This document shows, one piece after another, positions 43,601 to 48,345 of a stretch of DNA of 51,026 nucleotides. Below the pieces are notes generated by a model that had not been told where the DNA came from, ran no database searches, and saw only the letters and a program-made list of their open reading frames with translations. The position numbers and the translations under genes were made by a program. The DNA comes from Verrucomicrobiota bacterium (GTDB lineage Bacteria > Verrucomicrobiota > Verrucomicrobiia > Opitutales > Opitutaceae): assembly GCA_016235555.1 (NCBI GenBank), contig JACRKC010000098.1:1-51026 (forward strand). Direction: 5' to 3'. Each line of letters opens with the position of its first letter. Within the stretch, counting starts at the first letter, position 1.

Positions 43601-46600
43601 GTAGGTGAGGTTATTGGCGGTGGGCGGCGTGATGGCGGTCCAGGCAACGGCGTCGGGCGAGCGATAAATCGTGCCGCTGTTGCCGACGGTCACCCAGACG
43701 CCGCCGCCGTAGGCGATGCCGTTCACGGTGGGGCCGCCAGCATTGGTGCGGTTGATCCAGTTGGTCGCGTCGGGCGAGGTGACGACTGCGCCGGCGCCGG
43801 CGATGGCGAAAAGGCCGTTGCCATAGGTGACGGCGTTGAACGTGACGTTTAGTCCGGCGATGTTCTGGGCAAGATTCCACGTCGCGCCGTCGGCGGAGGT
43901 GAGGACGGTCGAGGAGGCGCTGGAGACGGCGACGTAGCGGCCGTTGCCGTAGGTGACATCGGTGAGATTGCGGCCGGTGAGCGACTGGCGGACGGTCCAG
44001 GTGGCGCCGTCACTCGAGGTGGCGATGTTGCCGTTGAAGCCGGTGGCGACAAACTGGGTGCCGGTGAACACGACGGCGCGCAGATTGCCGCCGAGAGTGA
44101 TCGCACCGTTGGCCCAGCCCGCGGCACCGGTGGCGTCGGTGGTGTTGACGGTGCTGCCGTTGGTGGCAACGACGAGCCGGCCGGCACCGAACGCTGCGGT
44201 GTAGTGGGTGGAGGTGGAGCTGCTGGTGCGGGAGGTCCACGTCACACCATCGGGTGAAGTGAGGATGGTGCCGGAGTCGCCGGCGGCGAGGAACTGGCCG
44301 TTGACGAAGGAGACTCGGCGGAGGGTGTTGGTAGTGCCGGAGGTGCGGGTGGTCCAGACGAGGCCGTCGGGTGAGGTGCGGATCGCCCCGCTGTTGCCGA
44401 CCTTGACGAAGAGGTTGGCGGGCGTGGGGCTGCCAACCTGGCCGAGGGCGACGTGATTGACTGTGGTGGCACCCGTGACTCCAGTGGCGAGCACCCAGTT
44501 GGCGCCGTCGGTGGAGGTGACGATGATGCTCGAGCTGCTGCTCACGACCACCCATTTGGCGCCGTCATAGACGACGCCGGTAAGGGTGCCACTGAAGCCG
44601 ATCAAGAGGCGCTGCGTCCAGTTTGTGCCGTTGGTCGAGGTGAGAACGGTGCCGGAGTTGCCGACGGCGACGAAGGTGCTGTTGGCATAGGTGACGGCGT
44701 TGAGGCCGCTGGGACCGGAGTAAGTCTTGGTCCACGCAATGCCGTCGCTGGAAGTGATGATTTCGCCCGTGGTGGAAACAGCGACGAGCGTATTGTTGCC
44801 ATAGGCAATGTTCTCGTAAACCGCGGCGGAAAGCGCGGGATTGCGCACCTGAAAATCCGGTGCGACGGCGAGCGGGGCGGGGCTGTCGACGTTGCCGGCG
44901 TAGGTCTGCACGGTCACGAGGCCGCTGGCAGCGTTGGCGGGCACCGTGGCGGTGATCGAGGTGGGCGAGACGACGGTGAAGGTGGCGGAGATGCCGCTGA
45001 CGCCGCCGAAGCGGACGGCGGTGACATCGGTGAAGTTGGTGCCGGTGATCGTGACGGTATCGCCGGGGCGCGCGAAAGCAGGTGTGACGCTGGCGATGGT
45101 GGCGGGCGCGGCGGTGGCGACGAAGCGGGCGAGGCCCACGCGATCGTTGCCAGCGGCGGTGAAGCCGGCGAGCCCGACGAGCAGAGATCCATCTTGGTGG
45201 ACGTGCAGCGCTTGAGGCTGCGTAGAAAGAAAGTAACCGGAGGGGCGCTGGCTGAACGTGGGGTCGAGCAGGCCGGAGCCGGTCAGGCGCGCGAGGAGCG
45301 GGGAGTTGGTGCCACCGCCGACACCAGTCGTGAAATTGCCGAAGACGATCGAGCGGGCCGGAGCCGTCTCCTCCTGGCGAAGAATCGCGTAGAGGCCGCC
45401 GACGGGCATGTTGGTGGTGTAAGTGGTGTCGAGCGTGCCGTCGGCGGAGTTGAGGCGGGCGTAGCCGTTGGCGGCAGCGCCGGCGTAGGTCGAAAAATCA
45501 CCGCCGATCATGATCTTGCCGTCGGGTTGGACCGAGACGGTCCGGACGCGGTTGTTGGTGCCGCCGGGGGCGAAACTGGTGTCGATCGTGCCGTCGGAGT
45601 TGAAGCGGGCGAGGTTGTTGCGGGTGACGCCGTTGACGGTGCCTGCGTTGAATTCGCCGCCGACGATGACTTTGCCGTCAGCGGGTTGCACGGCGACCGT
45701 CCAAGCGGAATAAGAGCTGGAGCCGGCATTGAAGGTCTGATCGAGCGTGCCGTCGGCGCCGAGGCGGGCGACGCCGGCGCGGGCGACGCTGTTGACGGTG
45801 GCAAAGTTGCCGGCGATGTAGAGCGAGCCACCCGGGAGGAGGGCGAGGGCCTGGACGGTGCTGTTGGGTCCGCCGGAAACAGTGAAGGAGGAATCAACCG
45901 TGAAGTCCGGCATGAGCCGCACAACGCGATTGGCGGTGGTGGTGTGAAAGGCGGTGAAATCTCCGGCGAGCACGATGCGGCCGTCGCCTTGAACAGCGGT
46001 GGCGTAGACGCGATTGTTGGGACCCGCGGAGGTGTTGGTGAGGTTGATGGCGGTCACAGCGCCGCTCGCGACGACCGCCGTGGCTGTGACACCCGAGCCT
46101 CCGCCACCGGTGAGTGTGACCGTGGGTGCCGAGGTGTAGCCGGCACCGCCGGCCGTAACGGTGAATCCGGAAATCTGGCCGTTGGTGGGGTTGTAGGTCG
46201 CGGTGGCAGTGGCGGTGGTGGTTGCGCCGCCGCCGGTGAGTGTGACCGTGGGTGCCGAGGTATAGCCGGAACCGCCGGCGGGGGCGTAAGCGAGGTCGAG
46301 CGAGAGATCGGCATTCAGCCGGACGAGATGCATGGCGGGGACGTTGCCCCAGTGGGAGAAGGACCCACCGACGAGCAGCTTGCCGCCGGGGAGGGGCTGC
46401 ACGCTATTGACCACGCCGTAGGCGCGGAACACACCGAGGATGGCCGTATCGCGGGCACCGGCGGAGGTGACGCGGCCAAGTGAACGCGAGAAGTTAGCGC
46501 CGGCCGCGGCAGTGCCGATGGTGTTGAAGCTGCCGGAGAAGACGACGGCACCATCGGACTGGACGAAGGCGCTGAGGACGGTGCCGTTGACGTTCGGGTT

Positions 46601-48178
46601 GAAGGCCGTGTCGTGCCCGCCAGCGGCGCTGACGCGGATGAGGCGGTTAAACGTTGAGCCGCCGTTATACGAGGTGAACTGGCCACCGACGATCCAACGG
46701 GTGTTGGCGCTGTCGTAGGCGAGCGAGTTGACGGTGCTGCTCGGACCGGAGCCGATGAGGTTGATCGCGGTGACGGCGCCGCCGGTGGAAATCGTCGCCG
46801 TGGCGACCGCGCCGGTGCCGCCACCGCCGGAAAACGCGACGGTGGGCAGGGTGGTGTAACCCGAGCCGCCGGCCGTGATCGTGATGGCCGTGATAGCCCC
46901 GCTCGTGACGGTGGCGGTGGCGGTCGCGCCGGTGCCACTGCCACCTGAGATAGTAACGGTGGGCGCAGTCGTGTAGCCGGTGCCGGGCGTGGCGTTGAAC
47001 GTGGTGTCGAGCGCACCGGCAGAAGTGAGGCGGGCGAGGCGGTTTACGCCGGAGTTGCTGTAGGAGGTGAAAGCGCCGCCGACGAGCAGCACGCTCGTCG
47101 GGCCGTCAAAGGCCAGAGCGTTGACGGTGTTGTTGAAGCCGGTGCCGGTCCCGCTGGGGAAGGTGGTGTCTCGCGCACCCGTGGCGGCGGTGAGGCGCGC
47201 GATGCGGTTGAGCACCGTGCCGTCGCTGTGAGCCGTGAACAACCCGCCGAGAAGGATGTTGCCGGTGACGGGGTCGAGGGCGACGGCGTTCACGGTGTTG
47301 TTCACGCCCTGCGTGCTGCCGGTAAGGAAGGAGGAATCGACCGTGCCGTCGGCATTGAGCCGGCAGACGCGATTGACCGTAGCGCCGTTGACCGTGGTGA
47401 AGGCGCCGGCGATGATGAGCTTGCCGTCGGCGGGCTGGCGGGCGATGGCGAGGACGGTGCTGTTGGTGTTGGCGCTGGAGCTAAAGGTGGTGTCGAGCGA
47501 ACCGTCGGGGTTGAGGCGGGCGACGTTGGCACGGGAGACGCCGTTGACCCAGCCGAAGAAGCCGCCGATCACGATCTTGCCGTCGGGCTGCACGAGCAGG
47601 GCGCTGATGGTCCAGTTGATCGCAGGCGTGAAAGAGGTGTCGATCGCGCCGGTTGTGGCGTCGTAGCGCGCGAGACGGCGGATGGCGGAGTTGCCGTTGA
47701 CGCGGACGAAATCGCCGCCGACGAGGAACTGGTTGACGGTGGCGGTGCCGTTGAAGGTGTAGGGAACGACGGCGTTGTTGTTGGTGAACGTGTCGTTTTC
47801 CGGAAACGGATTATACCCGAGGTCGAGTTTGATCGCGCCGGGATAGGAGGGCGGCGCGACGCCAAGGCGGGCCGAGTTGGAGGTGACCGAGGTGGCGCCA
47901 TCGGTTACGACAACGTCGTAGGTGTCGGCATCGCTCTGCTGGACGCTGGAAATGGACAAGGTCGCGGTGGTGGCACTGGTGTTGCCGGCGATCGCGTAGC
48001 CGTTCCGGCGCCATTGGTAGGTGAGCGTGCCCGAGCCGGTCGCAGCGACCGACAGCGTGGCGGTCTGTCCAACGGTGAACGTGGCGGCAGCGGGCTGGGT
48101 CGTGATGGTTTGCGCGGCGGCGAACCACGGGCACAAAGCAACCAGCGCGATAGACAGAAGCGGGAGACGTGTCTTCAT
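27851..48178 (-). CDS. Giant secreted multi-propeller protein with delta-60, Asp-box and Ig-like domains (6,775 aa)
   Basis: ATG at 48178, TAG at 27851. A signal peptide (core LLSIALVALCPWFAAA, about 22 residues) precedes an Ig-like domain. Then come delta-60 block 1 (about 110-1020), an IPT/TIG-like domain (about 1025-1105), Asp-box block 1 (about 1110-1670), two Ig-like domains, delta-60 block 2 (about 1860-2753), two Ig, delta-60 block 3 (about 2927-3673), Ig-like domains, Asp-box block 2 (about 3863-4427), two Ig, delta-60 block 4 (about 4610-5397), two Ig, delta-60 block 5 (about 5580-6357), two Ig and the shared C-terminal cassette. Three Gly-rich inserts interrupt delta-60 blocks 1 and 2. 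No catalytic residues were recognised. A surface scaffold or adhesin is the simplest inference. The frame stays open over 20.3 kb, with no sign of a frameshift. Confidence 0.92.
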   Translation of the reverse strand: MKTRLPLLSIALVALCPWFAAAQTITTQPAAATFTVGQTATLSVAATGSGTLTYQWRRNGYAIAGNTSATTATLSISSVQQSDADTYDVVVTDGATSVTSNSARLGVAPPSYPGAIKLDLGYNPFPENDTFTNNNAVVPYTFNGTATVNQFLVGGDFVRVNGNSAIRRLARYDATTGAIDTSFTPAINWTISALLVQPDGKIVIGGFFGWVNGVSRANVARLNPDGSLDTTFSSSANTNSTVLAIARQPADGKLIIAGAFTTVNGATVNRVCRLNADGTVDSSFLTGSTQGVNNTVNAVALDPVTGNILLGGLFTAHSDGTVLNRIARLTAATGARDTTFPSGTGTGFNNTVNALAFDGPTSVLLVGGAFTSYSNSGVNRLARLTSAGALDTTFNATPGTGYTTAPTVTISGGSGTGATATATVTSGAITAITITAGGSGYTTLPTVAFSGGGGTGAVATATISTGGAVTAINLIGSGPSSTVNSLAYDSANTRWIVGGQFTSYNGGSTFNRLIRVSAAGGHDTAFNPNVNGTVLSAFVQSDGAVVFSGSFNTIGTAAAGANFSRSLGRVTSAGARDTAILGVFRAYGVVNSVQPLPGGKLLVGGSFSHWGNVPAMHLVRLNADLSLDLAYAPAGGSGYTSAPTVTLTGGGATTTATATATYNPTNGQISGFTVTAGGAGYTSAPTVTLTGGGGSGVTATAVVASGAVTAINLTNTSAGPNNRVYATAVQGDGRIVLAGDFTAFHTTTANRVVRLMPDFTVDSSFTVSGGPNSTVQALALLPGGSLYIAGNFATVNSVARAGVARLGADGTLDQTFNAGSSSYSAWTVAVQPADGKVIVGGEFNAGTVNGVTRNNLARFNSDGTIDTSFAPGGTNNRVRTVSVQPDGKIMIGGDFSTYAGAAANGYARLNSADGTLDTTYTTNMPVGGLYAILRQEETAPARSIVFGNFTTGVGGGTNSPLLARLTGSGLLDPTFSQRPSGYFLSTQPQALHVHQDGSLLVGLAGFTAAGNDRVGLARFVATAAPATIASVTPAFARPGDTVTITGTNFTDVTAVRFGGVSGISATFTVVSPTSITATVPANAASGLVTVQTYAGNVDSPAPLAVAPDFQVRNPALSAAVYENIAYGNNTLVAVSTTGEIITSSDGIAWTKTYSGPSGLNAVTYANSTFVAVGNSGTVLTSTNGTNWTQRLLIGFSGTLTGVVYDGAKWVVVSSSSSIIVTSTDGANWVLATGVTGATTVNHVALGQVGSPTPANLFVKVGNSGAIRTSPDGLVWTTRTSGTTNTLRRVSFVNGQFLAAGDSGTILTSPDGVTWTSRTSSSTSTHYTAAFGAGRLVVATNGSTVNTTDATGAAGWANGAITLGGNLRAVVFTGTQFVATGFNGNIATSSDGATWTVRQSLTGRNLTDVTYGNGRYVAVSSASSTVLTSADGATWNLAQNIAGLNVTFNAVTYGNGLFAIAGAGAVVTSPDATNWINRTNAGGPTVNGIAYGGGVWVTVGNSGTIYRSPDAVAWTAITPPTANNLTYVAWSGTTFVAVGASGTILTSADGNSWTTQTTGITDNLAGIAFLNGQFVAVGANSAVLTAPAAGTPWTPRTLGTASVSLLRVTYGDGTYLAVANNNSAVFLSPDAVTWTRVVPPRDVFSIGGTSAATFGNGRFAVVADVGYVGTTSLPAGILNISAQPVAATTVAPGATASLSVTAAGSAPTFQWYAGLSGDTSSPVSGATSASFTTPTITTPRNFWVRVTSGTTTVDSATARVASNSAAPVISAHPADLALNAGQIAVFSVTATGNGALAYQWLRNGIAIPSATSISYSIATASRADADYYSAAVSDGFGNTTVSNAARLTVAPNAYPQSTRVDATFAHLYERNLGTLNRVLQQADGKLVVAGDFTNINGTARFRLARINTDGTLDTGFAPPVFNINIAALAQDANGRILVGGDFIDVAGNASRDRLVRLNTDGGLDTTFNPTGSGPSSTVNVIRPLASGQILIGGFFGTYNGSSANGLARLNADGSIDATFNNFNTNAGSNVSALLVQADGKILVGGNFTTLNGIPRNRIGRLNADGTLDVTFDPGTGANGSVLAIALDSTGILIGGTFTTFNGVNALRVARLTSTGAIEPTFSLGGTGTGYTSAPTVTLSGGGGTGATATANFAVTTGVVTAGGSGYTSVPTVTLSAPPSGGTQATAVATVSGGAVTGVIVTAPGSGYTAAPTVTLGGPGTGATATTSGQIVGITVTAGGSGYTSAPTVAFSGGGGSGAGATAAVSGGALVSVGLTSIGAQNTVSEIVVQPDNRILLGGAFTNYAGVTSNGGVRLVRLNTLGVVDTSFAIGSAANTGSVLSLAIDSSNNVIVAGGFNTFNGTTNPRNLGLARLSSAGALDAAINPAAWRNGAVLSLTPLAGGKMLVAGDFVQIDGVARGGLAKLNANGSLDTSFASTVAGANAAINAAYVQADGKIVIVGAFTSVNGTAVNRVARLNADASLDLSFSTGGGAGSAVGYIVPQADGKLILGGNALTSFTYAGVTRNGLVRINPDGTADTSFAPPAFGGTVEVFAVQRDGKVVVGGAFTTLGGATQNRLARLNADGSADTAFNTNVGTGANNTIRALTLQSDGSILIGGDFTTFNGASKTRIARLDATGALDAGFDAGATVTGTVYRILVQDNGGLLLRGSFSISLGNANANTIVRLTASGALDPTFAANGITFNSQSTFMPVLIADDGTVLAGGYFYGLHDGEDYRFAPPYTPSNTNGLFRLNPYAAPTITQPLTDQVVAIGGNATFTVGASGGQPLGYVWFKGGVVIPGATGSSLTLTNVQVADASDYSVSVSNLAGSVGSGAKLRGANPAPTITTPVASTFATAGGNATLSVTATGATGYQWYKAGKPIAGATNPTLTLSNVGLSDAGIYGVLVNSGLSVEGSEARLDVRPATYPGALRLRTSFAPKFENAGNMIQFAVQADGTFYGVGTFNTANDTTRYTVARFLATGALDTSFTPAVISGGNTTGLAVQTDGKIIISGGFTVVDGASRPYIARLNTNGTVDTSFAPGPGFNSTVSTLALQADGKILAGGSFATFNGVSTGGIARLNPNGSLDAAFAANIGSGFSGVSAIAVQAADGRIVVGGSFTSFQGGTPSGRIARLNADGTLDPSFVVGFGFDSTVNTLALQSDGRIVAGGTFVNYAGTSANRLARLNPDGSLDTTLAIGTGFNGTVSSLAIQAADGKIVAGGAFTSYNGTVSVRVARVTSTGSLDTAFASTVGAGAAANVTGVTVNVASVALQSDGAILVGGAFTQFNNTARASVARLSSSGVLDTTFTPSVRTSGVVLTLVPVSGGWLVGGLFTHVDNTPVGNFARLTSAGTLDTAFNTAVGSGFNSSPNVILPQSDGKFIVGGVFTAYNGATANRIARLNANGTLDTTFASGAGFNNTVSAILQSANGELTVGGAFTTYDGQSYNRIIRLTADGAIHQGFNPGTGFNGLVTSLARRPGSEKLVVGGSSFTTYNNVPRANLARLNDDGSLDTAFVPPSSQASLVSSLIVLPDDRVLVGGGTTFFTNSATPGLFTVNTVARLRADGSLDTDFAPSTGNAYSVSVTSVRPSLALQADGKILVSGTFAGYNGEGRVGLARLNSDGTTDQSFGAPIISLGLTSQTSLPLVYGADGALYVGGLFFNLPDRVLGGLAVFEASTPALAINNQPNPVSVLAGQDAQFTVAAVGSGALTYQWKLGGANVVDELGRIAGSTSSRLVITNARATDAGNYTVTVTDSSGSITSNAAALAVASVLPTATISSVVGAAGQVGSPNTVRATLSSGTEPVTYQWIKDGVDIPGASGTASQRGPNYPGQFDFVAVNGWRASDAGDYSIRVTNALGTTTSSAVRVFATETDNWTFHSQSPTTSGFNRIWAVNGQFVGFAGRGGRFTSTDGISWTRLPSLSTGNYYSYLQAAGRHLIMGSRGYLESPDGVNWTSRTTGLEAEAFSLAYGNGVFVSSATDGRVIRSTDGRAWNYVSTGNTSLSGSLDDNIAYGAGAFVFVNGLGGIYRSADGLTWNSQTAPSGLKPTNLRFLNGNFIASGDKGTLLTSADGLTWTVRTAGTTGFINFATYANGTYVLCADGRVITSTDLVTWASRPIPGTTAPRGDPFTIGSIAFLNGTWLAHTISGSQLFTSPNLIDWTPRTTYAGGLQQFNAIAAGPGHAVAVGTLGVISRTTDGTTWTDVADLAATFNDVVYANGAYLAVGNTGTIVRSVDGIAWTTLTSPTTSNLLFVTLRNGLYVAGGVSGTLLRSIDGFTWTTVASGLAHQLNSVAYGNGRTVVVGALGAVRTTDDELASTTNPVWTTRPMPFDETVTRVIFANNLFVLVSGNGRIYTSPDAVTWTSRGYSTPDDYTHVTYAGGAFIVSGGSQTQAVSTDGVTWTAVQTGYIGRLFAAALYNNRIIAVGAASTIVSAGLAPAVAAPPASQAVAVGQPVNLRVIPAASVLPLTYQWRKNGVNLPGATSATYTLPAYATGDAGAYDVILSNSAGSVTSPAASVSTTIAPTIVAQPASAVVPVGGTLTLQVQASGSFPMTWQWRKDTTPIAGATFASYSKHGFAAGDAGSYDVVITNAAGSITSAAAAVTLAPALGTLASDAGFTRPDFKQDALAGRVTVDAQGRVYATWTNGNVVSGVGNQLRGAVIRLNPDGTVDNTFNIGSALVDAWPVVLQSDGKLLVGGIASNESVETGFAMPRVFRFNTDGTRDFTYFSPHFAAQPRFMTLQPDGKLLVVASSNTSANGGIPVMARLNADGSLDTTFTQPVFNTGGSVFLPPVVDAAGKIYVGGIFTTINTVSRPAVARLNADGTVDTTWVPSGFTVGGGVQIRGLALQTQGANAGKLLVAGGPTFVTTSSSVNRPVIRLTTTGAVDTSFTLVTQADAGMGPRPRLINLLADDKFYVVGATVTRFLADGAVDTTYTKPAFSGEFFWMDTMADGRVVVPPELGATVNGTAAPTLVRLTASGAVDSTFAPGNFNREIYPGRFAVLGDSKLLTWGTFDRANGTARPGIARFNPNGTLDNAFTVTGVANLKYVAFAEVGTDGKILAGTRTGTNPTALTSGLARLGADGAADSTFTLDAQLAGRTEGMEFRLLPDNKVAVWSLSAQGLVSDNNFLSRLTPAGALDTTFTASGFGTFGTVYRDTNNAITSITQGAFRVLAIDAEGRLIARGTTGSYPAGATALSYTLLRVNLNGALDTTFTAPVLSWSTTTSFPTVTDAQTNSGNAGQVQASVVSGAPFTGVVPVADGKYLVYGIFTTLGGQPAPGLARLTATGAIDTTFSVGTGAQLRYQNGRTAQVEGVSVTADGKLWITGAFDTFNGFAAPGIVRLNADGSVDTTFATDIFYRTYLGGLAQTGFAPNGTVYVSGTYSRPGDAFPSAFQALVNAGTPVIATQPAPVQSAAVGGSVTFSVAASGTAPLAYQWRKNGGAISGATNASYTLGSVATTDAGSYDVIVSNAAGSVTSAPSVLTVSLSIAIVDQPADRRVVAGNKTLFRVAATTTLSGATLTYQWKKGGTSLPGATTADFVIPAVTADDAGAYTVVVGDGTNTATSGVATLAVIPADPVLWQSFTEFSTEQAPARTLHDGAGKLYVPWSVYERNPDIVGGRLQGALVRLNEIDGTLDPTFRLDRRFTRASHAVLDGNGRLLVAVSVGDTSTVVRVTNTGALDPAAPFNAPLFARGLRFITRQPDGKVLVVAADNVDANAPATAIGADALSVYRLNTDGTLDAGFTRATVNANIFGDPVVDSTGRIYLAGTFNQVNGTSRLGVARLTANGTLDATFPTGLPAGFTYNQIRGVALQSGDRPVFVGDFFATGIGSSSDRAMAFRFTSAGAYDTTFTPPLRSQLGITPPVGARLRYLTIDSNDRIVAVSDRLVRLNADGTKDTTFVSRAFGKEAFWVSRGANGRLFVADQISVAGAATTLPTWGNGLAVFDANGVPDSTFQTGGWGRSAVVDTGYVLSDGRVWVGGSFNRFGTAATPGVALFAADGTLATTQFASTRSMSFGGVVDAGNDKVFVLSGAPFNSTETAVPALIRVTAGAVADTGFTPVLPTGYALGSASLAPSPGGKLLVTQESINAADVLAGATADALFRLNADGGRDTTFNAALGAFATVERSAANGPITMIKTGGVGIGQVLADGRVIVGASAIDGTVRLARLLNTGAVDTGFNPPSFGTITPAVGVTSVLTDPVTTTTGQFPISTYDSGELLRAAHQIATGKVYVGGRFALAGSPRGLVRLNADGTLDPTFTGAGIAYSKPDAGPYVSAITSDSLGRVYVAGRFDSFNGTPVPAGLFRLKADGTFDAAWTSPITVVDAPRASVRLVAVGARLYAFGTVALAGDTLPAPYRVADIPPPPSVITPPLPVVPPIGGSATFTVVAGGTGPFTYQWLKDGSPKSGATNATLTLTNVSALDAGNYSVAITGPGGTTISDPVTLTIGLPPTITTHPASQTLSVGATLTLNVGVSGTAPFTYQWKKGGTNIDGATNAAYTIATVASTDAGSYVVAVSSAVGSATSNAADVRVLIGTYGATHAVVGAGYQAGGTVTITNTITYTTPPSVSALGWNVLLPTGWSFASTTSGDSQPQAGDTGALTWAWLTIPLTGHTFTYTLNVPAGATSPQSIVAYMELRQNSTSYSFLAKPDPLVVSRVTFHSADTMGATAGSAPDNKINLSELLRVIELYNYRAGTVRTGQYTMQSGTEDGFTPGPNGAALTAYHSADTMGTTVGTPRDGKINLSELLRVIELYNYRAGTVRTGQYHAQSGTEDGFAPGP
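29110..31440 (-). repeat. Delta-60 block 5 of the giant protein
   Basis: Repeated LVRLN-x-DGT-x-D-x-(T)-F and DGR-(L/V)-x-V-(G/A) strands. This block is more diverged than block 3 and has longer loops, as is block 4. Confidence 0.75.
31990..34350 (-). repeat. Delta-60 block 4 of the giant protein
   Basis: Repeats such as VARLNADGTVDTTWVPSGF and LQPDGKLLVVASSNT alternate through the block. Spacing is irregular and several units lack the GG-x-F end. Confidence 0.75.
34900..36590 (-). repeat. Asp-box (BNR-like) block 2 of the giant protein
   Basis: About thirteen copies of the Asp-box pattern S-x-D-G-x-x-W, for example TSTDGISWTR, RSTDGRAWNY, RSADGLTWNS, TSADGLTWTV and TSPDAVTWTS. They are spaced roughly 40 residues apart with FVxVxxxG(T/I) strands between them. 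The fold is probably one or two sialidase-like propellers. Catalytic sialidase residues were not identified. Confidence 0.75.
37160..39400 (-). repeat. Delta-60 block 3 of the giant protein
   Basis: The most regular block. Units read like IARLNANGTLDTTFASGAGF, then NNTVSAILQSANGELTVGGA. DNA-level repetition is visible throughout. Confidence 0.85.
39920..42600 (-). repeat. Delta-60 block 2 of the giant protein
   Basis: Regular delta-60 units (for example IGRLNADGTLDVTFDPGTGA). One unit is interrupted by the four-unit Gly-rich insert at 41350-41812. Confidence 0.85.
41350..41812 (-). repeat. Gly-rich GSGYTSAPTVTLSGGGG insert, four units
   Basis: Four repeats of about 37 residues follow G-(S/T)-GYT-(S)-x-PTVTL-S-GGGGTGATATA...GGAVTGVIVTA. 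They interrupt delta-60 block 2 after the strand IEPTFSLGG. The delta-60 pattern then resumes with NTVSEIVVQPDNRILLGGAF. The insert occupies roughly residues 2123-2277. Confidence 0.85.
43160..44855 (-). repeat. Asp-box (BNR-like) block 1 of the giant protein
   Basis: About thirteen Asp-box units, for example TSSDGIAWTK, TSTNGTNWTQ, TSTDGANWVL, TSPDGLVWTT and LSPDAVTWTR, alternate with TYGNGxFxxV strands. The block directly follows the IPT/TIG-like domain. It has the same unit count as block 2. Confidence 0.75.
44865..45103 (-). other. IPT/TIG-like domain in the giant protein
   Basis: The sequence IASVTPAFARPGDTVTITGT, then NFTDVTAVRFGG, then VSPTSITATVPANAASGLVT, is a clear IPT/TIG pattern. 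It links delta-60 block 1 to Asp-box block 1. Confidence 0.75.
46035..46280 (-). repeat. Gly-rich GSGYT insert, two units
   Basis: Two units (GGSGYTSAPTVTLTGGG and GGAGYTSAPTVTLTGGGGSG) lie between the delta-60 strand LSLDLAYAPA and the strand GPNNRVYATAVQGDGRIVLA. Confidence 0.85.
46755..46994 (-). repeat. Gly-rich GTGYT insert, two units
   Basis: Two units (GTGYTTAPTVTISGGSGTG and GGSGYTTLPTVAFSGGGGTG) lie between LDTTFNATP and GPSSTVNSLAYDSANTRWIV, the same position in the delta-60 unit as the other two inserts. Confidence 0.85.
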
Positions 48179-48257
48179 GGTGGCGGGAGGGGAAATGGAA
48201 CGACGATGGGTCAGGAGTGGGGAAGAAAGCCAAACTGAGGCCGGCGCCAGGAGCGGA

Positions 48258-48270
48258 GAACCGGCGGTTC
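48258..48270. promoter_or_regulatory. Perfect 13-bp palindrome, possible operator
   Basis: GAACCG-G-CGGTTC lies 80 nt upstream of the giant-gene start. It has 6-bp arms and a single central base. The size and position fit an operator for a dimeric regulator, but in GC-rich DNA a chance occurrence is possible. Confidence 0.25.
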
Positions 48271-48289
48271 GGCGAAGGGCGTTAGAAAC

Positions 48290-48345
48290 CGGATTTTTCG
48301 GACCGGGCGCCCGACTGGACGATGGACGCAGTCACGAAAAATCCG
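48290..48345. promoter_or_regulatory. Perfect 11-bp inverted repeat spaced by 34 nt
   Basis: CGGATTTTTCG (48290-48300) and CGAAAAATCCG (48335-48345) are exact reverse complements. The spacer contains a further GC palindrome (CCGGGCGCCCG). Each arm carries a five-base T or A tract. It lies 112-167 nt upstream of the giant gene, so it may form a leader structure, a bidirectional terminator or a paired protein-binding site. Confidence 0.4.

Larger units (their letters stand above)
45110..47850 (-). repeat. Delta-60 block 1 of the giant protein
   Basis: Regular delta-60 units start after the first Ig-like domain, for example VARLNPDGSLDTTFSSSANT and ALLVQPDGKIVIGGFFGWVN. Two units are interrupted by Gly-rich inserts at 46035-46280 and 46755-46994. 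Confidence 0.85.
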
